From contig JAQWFD010000011.1 in the NCBI GenBank assembly GCA_028704555.1, positions 25,929 through 89,928 on the forward strand: 64,000 bases of DNA. The letters run 5' to 3'. A program made the translations under genes and the position numbers. Below, in pieces: positions 36,308 to 44,709 of the stretch; within the stretch, counting starts at the first letter, position 1, and each line of letters starts with the position of its first letter. Source of the stretch: Desulfobacterales bacterium (GTDB taxonomy: Bacteria > Desulfobacterota > Desulfobacteria > Desulfobacterales > JAQWFD01). A model generated the notes under the pieces. It saw only the letters and a program-made list of their open reading frames with translations. It was not told the origin of the DNA and ran no database searches.

Positions 36308-36985
36308 TTACAGGCTTTCCCCTACAATCAGTTTCTGCCCCGGATGAATGAGCGCTTTCGCGCCCAGTTTATTCAGCAGTTTTAATTCATTCAGACCGAT
36401 ATTATACCGGCGGCTGATACGATACAGGGTCTCTCCGGAACGTACCGTATGGTACCGGGTTGCGGCTTGTTTTTTCGCAACCGGCCCAGATTTCACGGCC
36501 GCGGTTTTTACATTTTTTCCTGTCGGAATCTGCTTATTCATCTGTCTTATATCACCGGCGATGGCATCTATACGTGCCGAAACGGCCACATTGGATCGAT
36601 TCAATTGCTGAATAAGCTGCTCCATCGTTTTTGCTCTTTCGTCCAGCGCAGCTATTCTGTCAACACTTTTATCCAACCGGGCTATTTTTTCCTCGATAAA
36701 TTTAACTTTTGTCTTATACGCTTCAAATGGATTTTCCTCTTTTCCCGGATTTTTCATTATCAACGCAATAAACACAATAATCAGGACGATCAGGCCGGCA
36801 CCAATGAGTATAAACGGCCTCTCCGGCCTGCCGCCCAGTCTCAAAGGCCAATTGCCGATATTGAATTTATGCCAGACTGATCGTTTTTTTTCATAAAAAT
36901 AATCATCCCTGTCTGATTCAAGATTTACATGATCATCATCATCAACATTTACATGATCATCATCATCAACGCCTTTCCATTGCAT
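36308..36985 (-). CDS. LysM domain membrane protein
   Basis: 225 aa from the ATG at 36985, preceded by AGAGGTGA at good spacing; the frame is open upstream without a ribosome site. The N-terminus holds a duplicated DDDDHVN acidic segment. A single membrane helix follows (FILIGAGLIVLIIVFIALI), then a coiled coil (IARLDKSVDRIAALDERAKT), and a C-terminal LysM domain (YHTVRSGETLYRISRRYNIG; LIHPGQKLIV). It is probably anchored in the inner membrane with LysM in the periplasm, binding peptidoglycan. Confidence 0.9.
   Translation of the reverse strand: MQWKGVDDDDHVNVDDDDHVNLESDRDDYFYEKKRSVWHKFNIGNWPLRLGGRPERPFILIGAGLIVLIIVFIALIMKNPGKEENPFEAYKTKVKFIEEKIARLDKSVDRIAALDERAKTMEQLIQQLNRSNVAVSARIDAIAGDIRQMNKQIPTGKNVKTAAVKSGPVAKKQAATRYHTVRSGETLYRISRRYNIGLNELKLLNKLGAKALIHPGQKLIVGESL
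36923..36970. repeat. Exact 24-bp tandem duplication in the LysM gene
   Basis: Two identical 24-bp units keep the frame and encode the doubled DDDDHVN-type segment near the N-terminus. The unit contains runs of ATC, consistent with slippage. Confidence 0.92.
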
Positions 36986-37551
36986 GACATCACCTCTGAA
37001 TTCATTGTGATTCAGACCCGGGCTCGTTCCAGGCCTGATGAGCTTGTAAGAAATGGGCAGGACTTTTACGAAGCCGTCAAACCCGCACGCGTATAATTCG
37101 TTTTTATTATACATATCAAATGATATGATAAGTTCAACGGAAAAACATCCGCTTAAAGCCTCCGCGAATCAATTACATGCCAAACAAGCGGCACTGCGGG
37201 CCGGAATATCCTTTGTTTCGGAACCATGTCGAGACAGGTATGATACATTTGTTTTCTTCGGGAATTCTTCATATACAGAAATTTTTCTTGACTAATATTC
37301 ACACTTTCTATCATATATTGTACGCTTTTCAGCGGCCGGCTGAATGGGTGTATCTGCACTGCCGGTTACGATGCGCCCTGCTGTTTATGCAGGATCAGAG
37401 TTTTCAGCCCTTATTTGTCATTCCCGCGGGAATGACGCATGTGGGTACTTTTACAAGACGATCAGTTCCGGGCTGGAAACACACGTTACTACCCATCCGG
37501 TGAAAACCGATTTTATGAACGGACACAGGCTCAAAAACTGCAAACCAGATA
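36986..37551. other. Intergenic region before the adenylate cyclase
   Basis: 566 bp between divergent genes. No gene is supported. Near its right end (37491-37525) lies a 34-bp segment shared with 44360-44393. Otherwise AT-rich promoter-like DNA. Confidence 0.6.
37491..37525. repeat. Dispersed segment, copy A
   Basis: CCATCCGGTGAAAACCGATT followed by TTATGAACGGACAC. The same segment with a handful of differences occurs at 44360-44393 in another intergenic region. It ends in GGACAC, as does the MITE-like element at 59141-59280. Confidence 0.65.
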
Positions 37552-39450
37552 ATGATCAATAAAATTCTGAATTATAACAAAAAAACGTACTATAAATATA
37601 ACCGGTTCAGAAAACAGATTTTTTCCGAACTGGCCCCCAAAGAAAGTGAAGCGGTTCTGTATCTGCTTCCCTGGCTGTTAAGCATCAACCATTTTACCTG
37701 CCCCGGATATGTTCCGGATCTGAAAAAAGTGTTCCGGGTATTCAATATCGATAACGAGCCGGAAATCATCAAACGCGAACCCGTATTCAAACACATGTTC
37801 GGCATCGCCCGCCAGGAATCACTGATAGCCCCCCCCAGAGCCTATCTCGTAATAGAGGGGTTGTATACCATCGGAAGTATCGGAACGATCAACCAGACTT
37901 CGGAATCAGACTGTGACATCTGGGTATGCTACGACAAAGCCCTGTATAACAAAACCACATTGAAGCATCTGCATCAAAAACTCAATCTGATTAAAGACTG
38001 GCTGGATATCAACTATAAAATACCGGTTTATTTTTTCATATCCGATATCGGCGACATCAAAAACAGCCGATTTGGCAGTGTGGACTCTGAAAGCTGCGGA
38101 AGCACACAAAAAAATGTCCTGAAAGAGGAATTTTACCGGACCTGTATTTTGATATGCGGCAAAATTCCATTATGGTGGTTGTGCTACACCGACAAAGTCT
38201 ATATGGATTATGATCAGACAGTGGCAGCCATAAAAGCCAAAATGTATGACGGATGCGACCTGATTGACTTCGGGAATCTGGAAGTGATTGAAAGCCGGGA
38301 ATACTTTGGCGCTGCCCTGTGGCAGCTGCATAAAGCCCTGACAAAACCTTTAAAATCAATCATTAAAATGATTTTGTTGAAAATGCTGCTGGATGCTTCC
38401 CAGGAGCATTTGATGTGCCACGAATTTCGAAAACAGGTTCTCTCTGTTCACGATAAACCGATGTTCCCTGACCCGCTGGTGTTCACTATCGTCTCCATTT
38501 TCAATTATTACAAACATTATCGAAAGAGCACGCTGCCATTTTTAAAAAATTGCACCTATCTTCGCTGTAAAATCAAGGAAAACGATAAAAGTCAGACATT
38601 GAAAAAAAAGATCGCGGAGGATCTGTTCACCCGGTATCCAATTGATTCCAAAACCAAACAAACTCTCAGCGAGTATGCCTCGTGGGATTTGGAAACTCAG
38701 ATCGACCTGGGCAAACGCATTTTCAAGCTGCTGCTTCGGATCTACAAAGAAATTGCCACTGCCCATTCGGGAGAAACCGGCATTATAGATCAGCAGGACC
38801 TTACGATCATCGGCAGAAAGCTTTCAGTTGTTTACCAGAAAAAAAAGGACAAAATCCCCACCATTCTCAAGCCCACAGACGTGTTGAACCTGTCAGCCAT
38901 CCATCTGAGCCTGGAAAAGGACACATGGCAGGTATTTGTTGGCAACCGGGACGCAAAGCCCCTGGCCTCAGGCACTGACATTATCTATACCATCGCCTTT
39001 ATCGTATGGAACAATCTGTTTGATTCAAACAAAGTCCATATGGATCCCAATCCGTCAAGCGTTACGCTGCAGGAAATTATCAATCTGTCCAAACGCATCA
39101 GAGATTTTTTTGGCACCTTTGACACCGTCTCCATCGAGTACTCGAATTTTCTCAAAAAAGAATCCATCCCAAAAATACTGGTAATCGTAAGCTTCGAAAA
39201 AGCACCGTGGGATAAAGATATTAACGATTTTGGAGTCGTCTATCTGAACAACTGGGGTGAACTTTTTGTCAAACGGTTTGCCTCCCCTTTTAAACTCGAT
39301 TCGTTTTTAAATACGAATTGTACGGATCGAAACCGGATGATGATCAGCTATTATGTTCAACGCAATTCTTTTTCTTATGAAAAAATCATTGAACGGACCA
39401 AATATATTATACTGGATACTTTAAAGTTACAGATAAAAGATGAAGGCTAA
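37552..39450 (+). CDS. cyaA: Class I adenylate cyclase-like protein
   Basis: 632 aa. The catalytic nucleotidyltransferase motif is GSIGTINQTSESDCDIWVC (108-126) with metal-binding D120 and D122. Downstream blocks match the enterobacterial CyaA catalytic half (FGSVDSESCGSTQKNVLKEEFYRT; MDYDQTVAAIKAK; LIDFGNLEVI; LWQLHKALTKPLKS). It should make cAMP from ATP. The enzyme is shorter than E. coli CyaA (848 aa), mainly in the C-terminal regulatory half. HDOD and metallo-beta-lactamase genes follow on the same strand. Confidence 0.9.
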   Translation: MINKILNYNKKTYYKYNRFRKQIFSELAPKESEAVLYLLPWLLSINHFTCPGYVPDLKKVFRVFNIDNEPEIIKREPVFKHMFGIARQESLIAPPRAYLVIEGLYTIGSIGTINQTSESDCDIWVCYDKALYNKTTLKHLHQKLNLIKDWLDINYKIPVYFFISDIGDIKNSRFGSVDSESCGSTQKNVLKEEFYRTCILICGKIPLWWLCYTDKVYMDYDQTVAAIKAKMYDGCDLIDFGNLEVIESREYFGAALWQLHKALTKPLKSIIKMILLKMLLDASQEHLMCHEFRKQVLSVHDKPMFPDPLVFTIVSIFNYYKHYRKSTLPFLKNCTYLRCKIKENDKSQTLKKKIAEDLFTRYPIDSKTKQTLSEYASWDLETQIDLGKRIFKLLLRIYKEIATAHSGETGIIDQQDLTIIGRKLSVVYQKKKDKIPTILKPTDVLNLSAIHLSLEKDTWQVFVGNRDAKPLASGTDIIYTIAFIVWNNLFDSNKVHMDPNPSSVTLQEIINLSKRIRDFFGTFDTVSIEYSNFLKKESIPKILVIVSFEKAPWDKDINDFGVVYLNNWGELFVKRFASPFKLDSFLNTNCTDRNRMMISYYVQRNSFSYEKIIERTKYIILDTLKLQIKDEG

Positions 39451-39475
39451 AGATAAAAGATGAAGGCTAAAGATA
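39431..39475. repeat. 20-bp tandem repeat spanning the cyclase stop codon
   Basis: AGATAAAAGATGAAGGCTAA occurs twice exactly (39431-39450, 39451-39470) with the beginning of a third copy. The TAA ending the cyclase is the last triplet of the first unit. Copy number therefore touches the 3' end of the gene and the untranslated spacer. Confidence 0.9.
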
Positions 39476-39541
39476 AGATTAAATCTTCAATCATATTTTA
39501 CTCTGCCCTCAGCACTCAGTACTTTTTATTGGATATAAACG

Positions 39542-40438
39542 ATGACACAGGCCTCTTCGCATCAAGATCAAAGCATTCCGTTATCCGTAGAACATTATAT
39601 TGCCCGAATGCCGAGGCTTTCCACCACTATGGCAAAAGTGGTGGCCATTTGTAACAATTCCGAAACTTCAGCCAATGATCTGAACCGTGTTATTTCACTC
39701 GATCCGGTTCTGACCGGTCAGGTCCTGAAACTGATCAATTCTGCATACTACGGCCTCCGAAGCGAGGCAACATCGCTTACAAGAGCTATTATAATGCTCG
39801 GAGTCAACACGGTAAAAAATATCGCCCTGAGTTCCGTCATCCTGAAAAATACCGGGCAGAAGCATTTATCGGACAAAGCATTTATGGACAGATTCTGGGC
39901 TCATTCCCTGAATGTCGGAGTAACCGCCAAGACGCTGGCTGCCATGAATCAAATCCCGATCGCCAGCCGGGAGCAGTTTTTTGTCGCCGGATTGCTCCAT
40001 GACCTTGGGAAAATCCCTCTTCATGCAGCTTCACCGGAAGCATATGGCCGGCTATCCGAATACGACATCGCCGGGCAGGCCCGAATCTGTCATGATGAAA
40101 CGACCACATTTGGAATACATCACTGCACGATTGGCCAGATCATCGCAGACAAATGGGCACTGGGAAAAAAGCTGAGTGATTCACTTGCTTTTCATCATGA
40201 TCCGGATCAGGCAGATGAAAAAACCCGGACAATAGTATCCTTCGTAGCCATAGCCAACATTTTTTCTATTGCTTTTAAACAGAATTTATCTGAAGGTAAT
40301 TTTTTCGAAATACAAATACCGAACGGGTTATTAAATCAGGCAGGCGTTCACCAGCTGGTATTTTCCGACCTGAAACGAATTGTCTCTGAAGAAATCGAAA
40401 AAGCAAAAATATTTTTAGATATCATTCAAAAAGGTTAG
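39542..40438 (+). CDS. HDOD domain signalling protein
   Basis: 298 aa, almost all one HDOD domain (MPRLSTTMAKVVAICNN; VISLDPVLTGQVLKLINSAYYGL; LTRAIIMLGVNTVKNIALSS; FFVAGLLHDLGKIPLH). The HD residues of metal-dependent phosphohydrolases survive in LLHDLGK, but most HDOD proteins are non-catalytic scaffolds in signalling. It lies 92 bp after the cyclase and 5 bp before the next gene, with which it is surely co-transcribed. Confidence 0.9.
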   Translation: MTQASSHQDQSIPLSVEHYIARMPRLSTTMAKVVAICNNSETSANDLNRVISLDPVLTGQVLKLINSAYYGLRSEATSLTRAIIMLGVNTVKNIALSSVILKNTGQKHLSDKAFMDRFWAHSLNVGVTAKTLAAMNQIPIASREQFFVAGLLHDLGKIPLHAASPEAYGRLSEYDIAGQARICHDETTTFGIHHCTIGQIIADKWALGKKLSDSLAFHHDPDQADEKTRTIVSFVAIANIFSIAFKQNLSEGNFFEIQIPNGLLNQAGVHQLVFSDLKRIVSEEIEKAKIFLDIIQKG

Positions 40439-40442
40439 GCAA

Positions 40443-41357
40443 ATGAAAATAAAATTCTGGGGGGTAAGAGGGTCTATTCCCTGTCCGGGTCCAAACACGG
40501 TAAAGTATGGGGGGAATACAGCCTGCATTGAAATTTATTTTGCTGACATCAACAGACGGATCATCATCGATGCCGGTTCAGGAATAAGAGAACTGGGCAA
40601 TTATCTTCTGTCTGACCCGGCTTCTAACTCCCCCGTAAACGCAGACATTTTTCTGAGCCACTCCCACTGGGATCATATTATGGGCTTCCCGTTTTTCGGA
40701 CCGATTTATATCCCGACAACAAAGCTCAGAGTCTATGGCCCCGTCACATACGAAGACACGATTAAAGAAGTCATCGGGGGGCAGTTCACTTATCGATATT
40801 TTCCAGTCCGGCAATCCGAGCTGTCTTCCGATATAACCTATATTGATCTCAAAGAAGGCTGTTACGATTTGGGCGATGGTATAAAACTGACGGCCAAATA
40901 TCTGAATCATCCGGTGCTGTGTCTGGGTTACCGGTTTGAATACCAGGGAAAAGTGTTCTGTACGGTTTACGACACGGAACCGTTTCAAAATATTTTCTGC
41001 ACTGACCCTGCTGATCCTTCTTATGATGAGGCTATCGCCCGTGAAGGCCAGGAAGCTGCGGATCTGGCGAACAGCCTGGTGGAAGCGTTTTTTTCTAACG
41101 CCGATCTGATCGTCTATGACGTGCAATATACACGGAATGAATATGAATCGTCAAAAGTCGGCTGGGGACACACCTCGATTGAATATGCCATCTCATCATC
41201 AATACGCAACAAGGTCAAACAGGTAGCGCTGTTTCATCATGATCCGGTCCGTACTGACCGTCAAATCGATGAACTCACCCGCAGATATTGCAACCCGACT
41301 GACACGGGTTCCACAGAGATTTTTTTTGCAAGGGAAGGCATGGAAATTAATCTATAA
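40443..41357 (+). CDS. Metallo-beta-lactamase-fold hydrolase
   Basis: 304 aa. Start FWGVRGSIPCPGPNTVKYGG is typical of a group of MBL proteins related to phosphodiesterases. Metal ligands: SHSHWDH (HxHxDH), later D in VYDTEPF and H in FHHDPVRTD. The order adenylate cyclase, HDOD, MBL hydrolase makes a cyclic-nucleotide phosphodiesterase role possible, but this is inference. Its last 11 bp overlap the convergent hydrolase gene. Confidence 0.87.
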   Translation: MKIKFWGVRGSIPCPGPNTVKYGGNTACIEIYFADINRRIIIDAGSGIRELGNYLLSDPASNSPVNADIFLSHSHWDHIMGFPFFGPIYIPTTKLRVYGPVTYEDTIKEVIGGQFTYRYFPVRQSELSSDITYIDLKEGCYDLGDGIKLTAKYLNHPVLCLGYRFEYQGKVFCTVYDTEPFQNIFCTDPADPSYDEAIAREGQEAADLANSLVEAFFSNADLIVYDVQYTRNEYESSKVGWGHTSIEYAISSSIRNKVKQVALFHHDPVRTDRQIDELTRRYCNPTDTGSTEIFFAREGMEINL

Positions 41358-42249
41358 AGCTGTCAAATTCATTCCAGAACACCTGCTGAATCGAATCGGT
41401 TTCCCTCAGAATTTCGTGACGGGCTCCCGGGATTTCGACAAATGTCAAATAACGGCTGCCAGCACATAACAATTTCTGGGCTCTGACAGATACGATTTTA
41501 TCATGTTCTGCCCCTGCCACCAGAACCGGGACCTGAATGGCTTTCGCATAGCCACGTCTCCGGAGAATATCGATTGAATCCAAACCTGCCTGAAGCCATG
41601 CATATGTAACGCCATAAACGGCAAGCGCCGGATTTTGTAAAATAACGGTTTTCTCTTTCATAAACCGTAAGCGATCGGATGTCATCCGGTTTCCTTCAAA
41701 TCGATGACCAGGGCACCCCCCTCCCGAACCCGGCACCCATGCATCTTCATGGCCGGTTTTTATTCTGATCCGGGCCAGGCAGCGAACAAACCATCTGGGA
41801 AACGGAAATGTCACTATATCAATCATGGGGGCCACCAACACCGCTTTGCTGACAACGTCCGGACAATCATGAATGTATCTGAGTGCGATGTTCGCCCCCA
41901 TTGAATGCGCAAGGATGAACAGAGGAAGCCTTGCCTGATGCTCAATCACCACGTGCCGGATAACACATGACAAGTCCTGGATATAATCCTCGAAAGTCTT
42001 TATATGCCCCTTATGACGGTTGGGCAGAAGCCGTGTTGACAATCCCTGGCCCCGCCAGTCAAAACTGTATACGTCAAAACCTCTCAGGGTCAGTTTTCTG
42101 ACTGTCTCATCATATTTTTCAAGAAAGTCTCTCCTGCCATGGAGAACCATGATACTGCCGCGGTAACATGAATTATCAGCAGGCCAGAATCCATACCGTA
42201 AAAAAATATTATCATCAACGCGAAGATATCCGTAACCGTCTGAAGTCAT
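41347..42249 (-). CDS. Lysophospholipase-like alpha/beta hydrolase
   Basis: 300 aa. Monoglyceride-lipase/PldB pattern: VLHGRRDFLEKYDETV, FDWRGQGLSTR, nucleophile elbow LAHSMGANIALR (Ser), GAEHDKIVS (acid), GARHEILRE (His). Cytoplasmic or membrane-associated serine esterase acting on lipid esters. It is convergent with and overlaps the MBL gene by 11 bp. Confidence 0.9.
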   Translation of the reverse strand: MTSDGYGYLRVDDNIFLRYGFWPADNSCYRGSIMVLHGRRDFLEKYDETVRKLTLRGFDVYSFDWRGQGLSTRLLPNRHKGHIKTFEDYIQDLSCVIRHVVIEHQARLPLFILAHSMGANIALRYIHDCPDVVSKAVLVAPMIDIVTFPFPRWFVRCLARIRIKTGHEDAWVPGSGGGCPGHRFEGNRMTSDRLRFMKEKTVILQNPALAVYGVTYAWLQAGLDSIDILRRRGYAKAIQVPVLVAGAEHDKIVSVRAQKLLCAGSRYLTFVEIPGARHEILRETDSIQQVFWNEFDSFID

Positions 42250-42254
42250 GGGTT

Positions 42255-42386
42255 TATCAATTATCTGTTATCTGTTATCAGGAAAGAGAAAAAATGCTCT
42301 GATCTCTGCCTGCACCCCGCGCCCATGCCCTGGCATTTTCGCTGCCTGCTCATCACTCTCCCCGACCCCTGACTTCTGACTTATCA
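42255..42386. repeat. Short 7-bp-period repeats upstream of the 103-aa gene
   Basis: TTATCTG twice then TTATCAG (42258-42281), and CTGACTT twice at about 42368-42382. These are small members of the 7-bp-period family seen in many gaps of this window. Confidence 0.7.
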
Positions 42387-42502
42387 TGCTTGATTTCAAG
42401 AGGCTTTTCCATTAAGCTGATCGGAGTAGTCAATTTCATTTACCCCTGACGGATGAAACGTCGGGGGTAATTTTACCGAAACCCTTAGGGCGCGCTTAAA
42501 AC

Positions 42503-42814
42503 ATGAAGTTATTCATGTGCGAACCCTTAATGAAAGTCAATGTATTTTTTAACGCCATGAAAAAGCATTCACATGAATTTATCGAGACATACACCGGTAT
42601 GGTGGGATTTGGAATGGACCGGAAGACCGATGAGCTTACGGTCATGTATTATCTCCAGAAAATTTCAGATGACAAACTCCTGCAGGAGCTGATCAAACGA
42701 CTTTCGCATGAAGAGCTGGAAAACATTTTCGACACGATCAGTCAGCTTCTCAAGCGGCATCTTACCGAACCCGAATATCACCGCCTTTTTTTAAAGGACA
42801 AAGACATCCAGTAA
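42503..42814 (+). CDS. Unrecognised small protein, 103 aa
   Basis: 103 aa, soluble, mixed alpha/beta start (FIETYTGMVGFGMDRKTDELTVMYYL in two blocks) and a helical C-terminus (LLQELIKRLSHEELENIFDTIS). An internal ATG at 42530 is a possible alternative start, and neither has a strong ribosome site. It ends 12 bp before the M29 peptidase gene with GGAG between, so they form one operon. No family recognised. Confidence 0.65.
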   Translation: MKLFMCEPLMKVNVFFNAMKKHSHEFIETYTGMVGFGMDRKTDELTVMYYLQKISDDKLLQELIKRLSHEELENIFDTISQLLKRHLTEPEYHRLFLKDKDIQ

Positions 42815-42826
42815 AGGAGTACGCTG

Positions 42827-44026
42827 ATGCTCACAGAAATCCAACTGCACAACTACGCGGATGTTCTCCTGTGGGGACTGAATACCGCACGGACGCAACG
42901 CTATAAAAAAAATGACCTGATACTGATCCGATATGACCTTGCAGCACTCCGGTTTGCTGAAATTCTGCATGAAAAATTACTCACAAAGGGGTTTAATTCC
43001 GTACAGCGACTCAACACCACTCCCGAAATGGAAAAAAACTTCTTCAACCTGGCAACCCCCAGCCAGCTGGTCTATCAGACGCCGGGAGACAAGGAATTAT
43101 ACAGTCATCTAAACGGCAGCATTTTCCTGCATGCACCGGACTCCATCACCCATCTGAGCACGGTTGATCCGCGCAAAATCGGAAAAGCAACCATTGCCAG
43201 AAAATATATACGTGACATTTTGGATCAGCGTGAGGATCGGGGTGATTTTGGATGGACGTTGTGTCTGTGTCCCACTCAGGAACTGGCTGATCATGCCAGA
43301 CTGTCCTTAGATGATTATACACTTCAAATTATTCAAGCCTGCTTTCTGGACAAACCCTCACCGGTTGATGAATGGCGGGATATATATAAACGGGCTGTCA
43401 CCATAAAAAAATGGTTAAACCGCATGGACATTGACACGCTGCACATTGAATCCGAAACCATCGATCTTATCATCACACCGGGAGCTAAACGACAATGGAT
43501 CGGCATTTCAGGTCACAATATTCCCAGTTTTGAAATTTTTCTCTCCCCGGACTGGAGAGGAACCAGGGGTATCTTTTTTTCAAATCAGCCGTCATATCGA
43601 AGCGGAAATTATGTAGAGGATGTGAGACTGGAATTTAAAAAAGGATCTGCGGTCAACATCGAGGCCAGAACAGGAGAGGAATTCGTGCGGCAGCAACTGG
43701 CCATGGACAGCGGCGCAAAGAAAATCGGAGAATTTTCTTTGACAGACAACCGTTTCTCCCATATCAACGCATTTATGGCCAATACCCTCTATGATGAAAA
43801 TTACGGCGGCCAATACGGTAATTGCCACATCGCCGTGGGGTCATCATATTCGGACACTTACAACGGCAATCCCCGGGAACTGACGCCAGACCTTAAAAAG
43901 CAGCTGGGCTTTAATGATTCAGCGCTTCACTGGGATCTGGTCAACACGGAAAACAAACGTGTCGTGGCGCATCTGGCTACCGGGGAAAACATCACCATCT
44001 ATGAAAACGGACAATTTCAGTATTAA
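42827..44026 (+). CDS. M29 family aminopeptidase
   Basis: 399 aa. The C-terminal half matches thermophilic metalloaminopeptidase blocks: SGHNIPSFEIFLSPDWRGT, LEFKKGSAVNIEARTGEEF, IGEFSLTDNR, and YGGQYGNCHIAVGSSY, which carry the expected Glu, His and Asp ligands for two metal ions. It removes N-terminal residues from peptides in the cytoplasm. AAAGGAG precedes the ATG. Confidence 0.9.
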   Translation: MLTEIQLHNYADVLLWGLNTARTQRYKKNDLILIRYDLAALRFAEILHEKLLTKGFNSVQRLNTTPEMEKNFFNLATPSQLVYQTPGDKELYSHLNGSIFLHAPDSITHLSTVDPRKIGKATIARKYIRDILDQREDRGDFGWTLCLCPTQELADHARLSLDDYTLQIIQACFLDKPSPVDEWRDIYKRAVTIKKWLNRMDIDTLHIESETIDLIITPGAKRQWIGISGHNIPSFEIFLSPDWRGTRGIFFSNQPSYRSGNYVEDVRLEFKKGSAVNIEARTGEEFVRQQLAMDSGAKKIGEFSLTDNRFSHINAFMANTLYDENYGGQYGNCHIAVGSSYSDTYNGNPRELTPDLKKQLGFNDSALHWDLVNTENKRVVAHLATGENITIYENGQFQY

Positions 44027-44042
44027 GGGAGCCGGTAAAAAC

Positions 44043-44082
44043 GGGGATCAGTTAATCAGCAATGCCTGATCAACTGATCCCC
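44043..44082. terminator. Hairpin between convergent genes
   Basis: GGGGATCAGTT (44043-44053) pairs perfectly with AACTGATCCCC (44072-44082) around an 18-nt loop. No long T run follows on either strand. It may end transcription of the peptidase operon and of the small Lys-rich gene. Confidence 0.65.
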
Positions 44083-44104
44083 ATCCGTCTCATGCCCGCA
44101 ACCG

Positions 44105-44269
44105 CTAGTCGGTCCCGCCTCTGAAATCGTCACACGGCTCATCTTTATCGCTAAGCCGTTCATGCTCCGCCCATTCAGGTGCTTTTTTGCAGATATCAAG
44201 TTTGTTTGCGGGTTCTTCTTTAGATTCTTTTTTTTTCTTCTGTACCTTTTTCTCTTTTTTTTGTTCCAT
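44105..44269 (-). CDS. Small highly charged Lys-rich protein, 54 aa
   Basis: The ATG at 44269 has a perfect AAAGGAGG 5 bp upstream, far stronger than most genes here, so translation is likely. The first 22 residues are almost all Lys/Glu/Gln (MEQKKEKKVQKKKKESKEE), and the C-terminus is acidic with two Cys (DICKKAPEWAEHERL; DEPCDDF). No family recognised. Shape and charge suggest a nucleic-acid or ribosome-binding peptide, which is inference. Confidence 0.7.
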   Translation of the reverse strand: MEQKKEKKVQKKKKESKEEPANKLDICKKAPEWAEHERLSDKDEPCDDFRGGTD

Positions 44270-44709
44270 GGCAACCTCCTTTGACATAAATTTAATCAAA
44301 AAATGGAAATTTTCATACTGTCAAATTACACCGGCCACATTCCCCCGGAGCTGATATAATTTCCATCCGATGAAAACAGAATTTATGGGCGGACACTAAG
44401 CAGCGAAACTTAGCTGCTGGAAAAGGCAGGAAGATCAATCTGTGATTGTACCCTTAAGATGAAAACCGGATGAGACCACAATTAAAAACTACCTTTTGCG
44501 GTCTAATATTGTCAAGACATATTCCTGGCCGTCTCCGGGGCAGGGATTTAAATAATAAGTTGCTTATCATTCATCTATCGTATAAAAAATACTTTTCAAA
44601 AAAACCAACTCGGGACAGGACATACCAGCCAACCGATCCACTTGGCCCGAATTCACTGTTTTTAAAATAATTCATGCAATTTAATTTTATTGAAAGGCGG
44701 CTATATTAT
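44270..44709. other. Intergenic region before the epimerase
   Basis: 440 bp between divergent genes. It contains the second copy of the shared 34-bp segment (44360-44393). Short frames here lack coding support. Confidence 0.6.
44360..44393. repeat. Dispersed segment, copy B
   Basis: TCCATCCGATGAAAACAGAA then TTTATGGGCGGACAC, matching 37491-37525 with few differences. Both copies lie in intergenic DNA upstream of a plus-strand gene. Confidence 0.65.
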
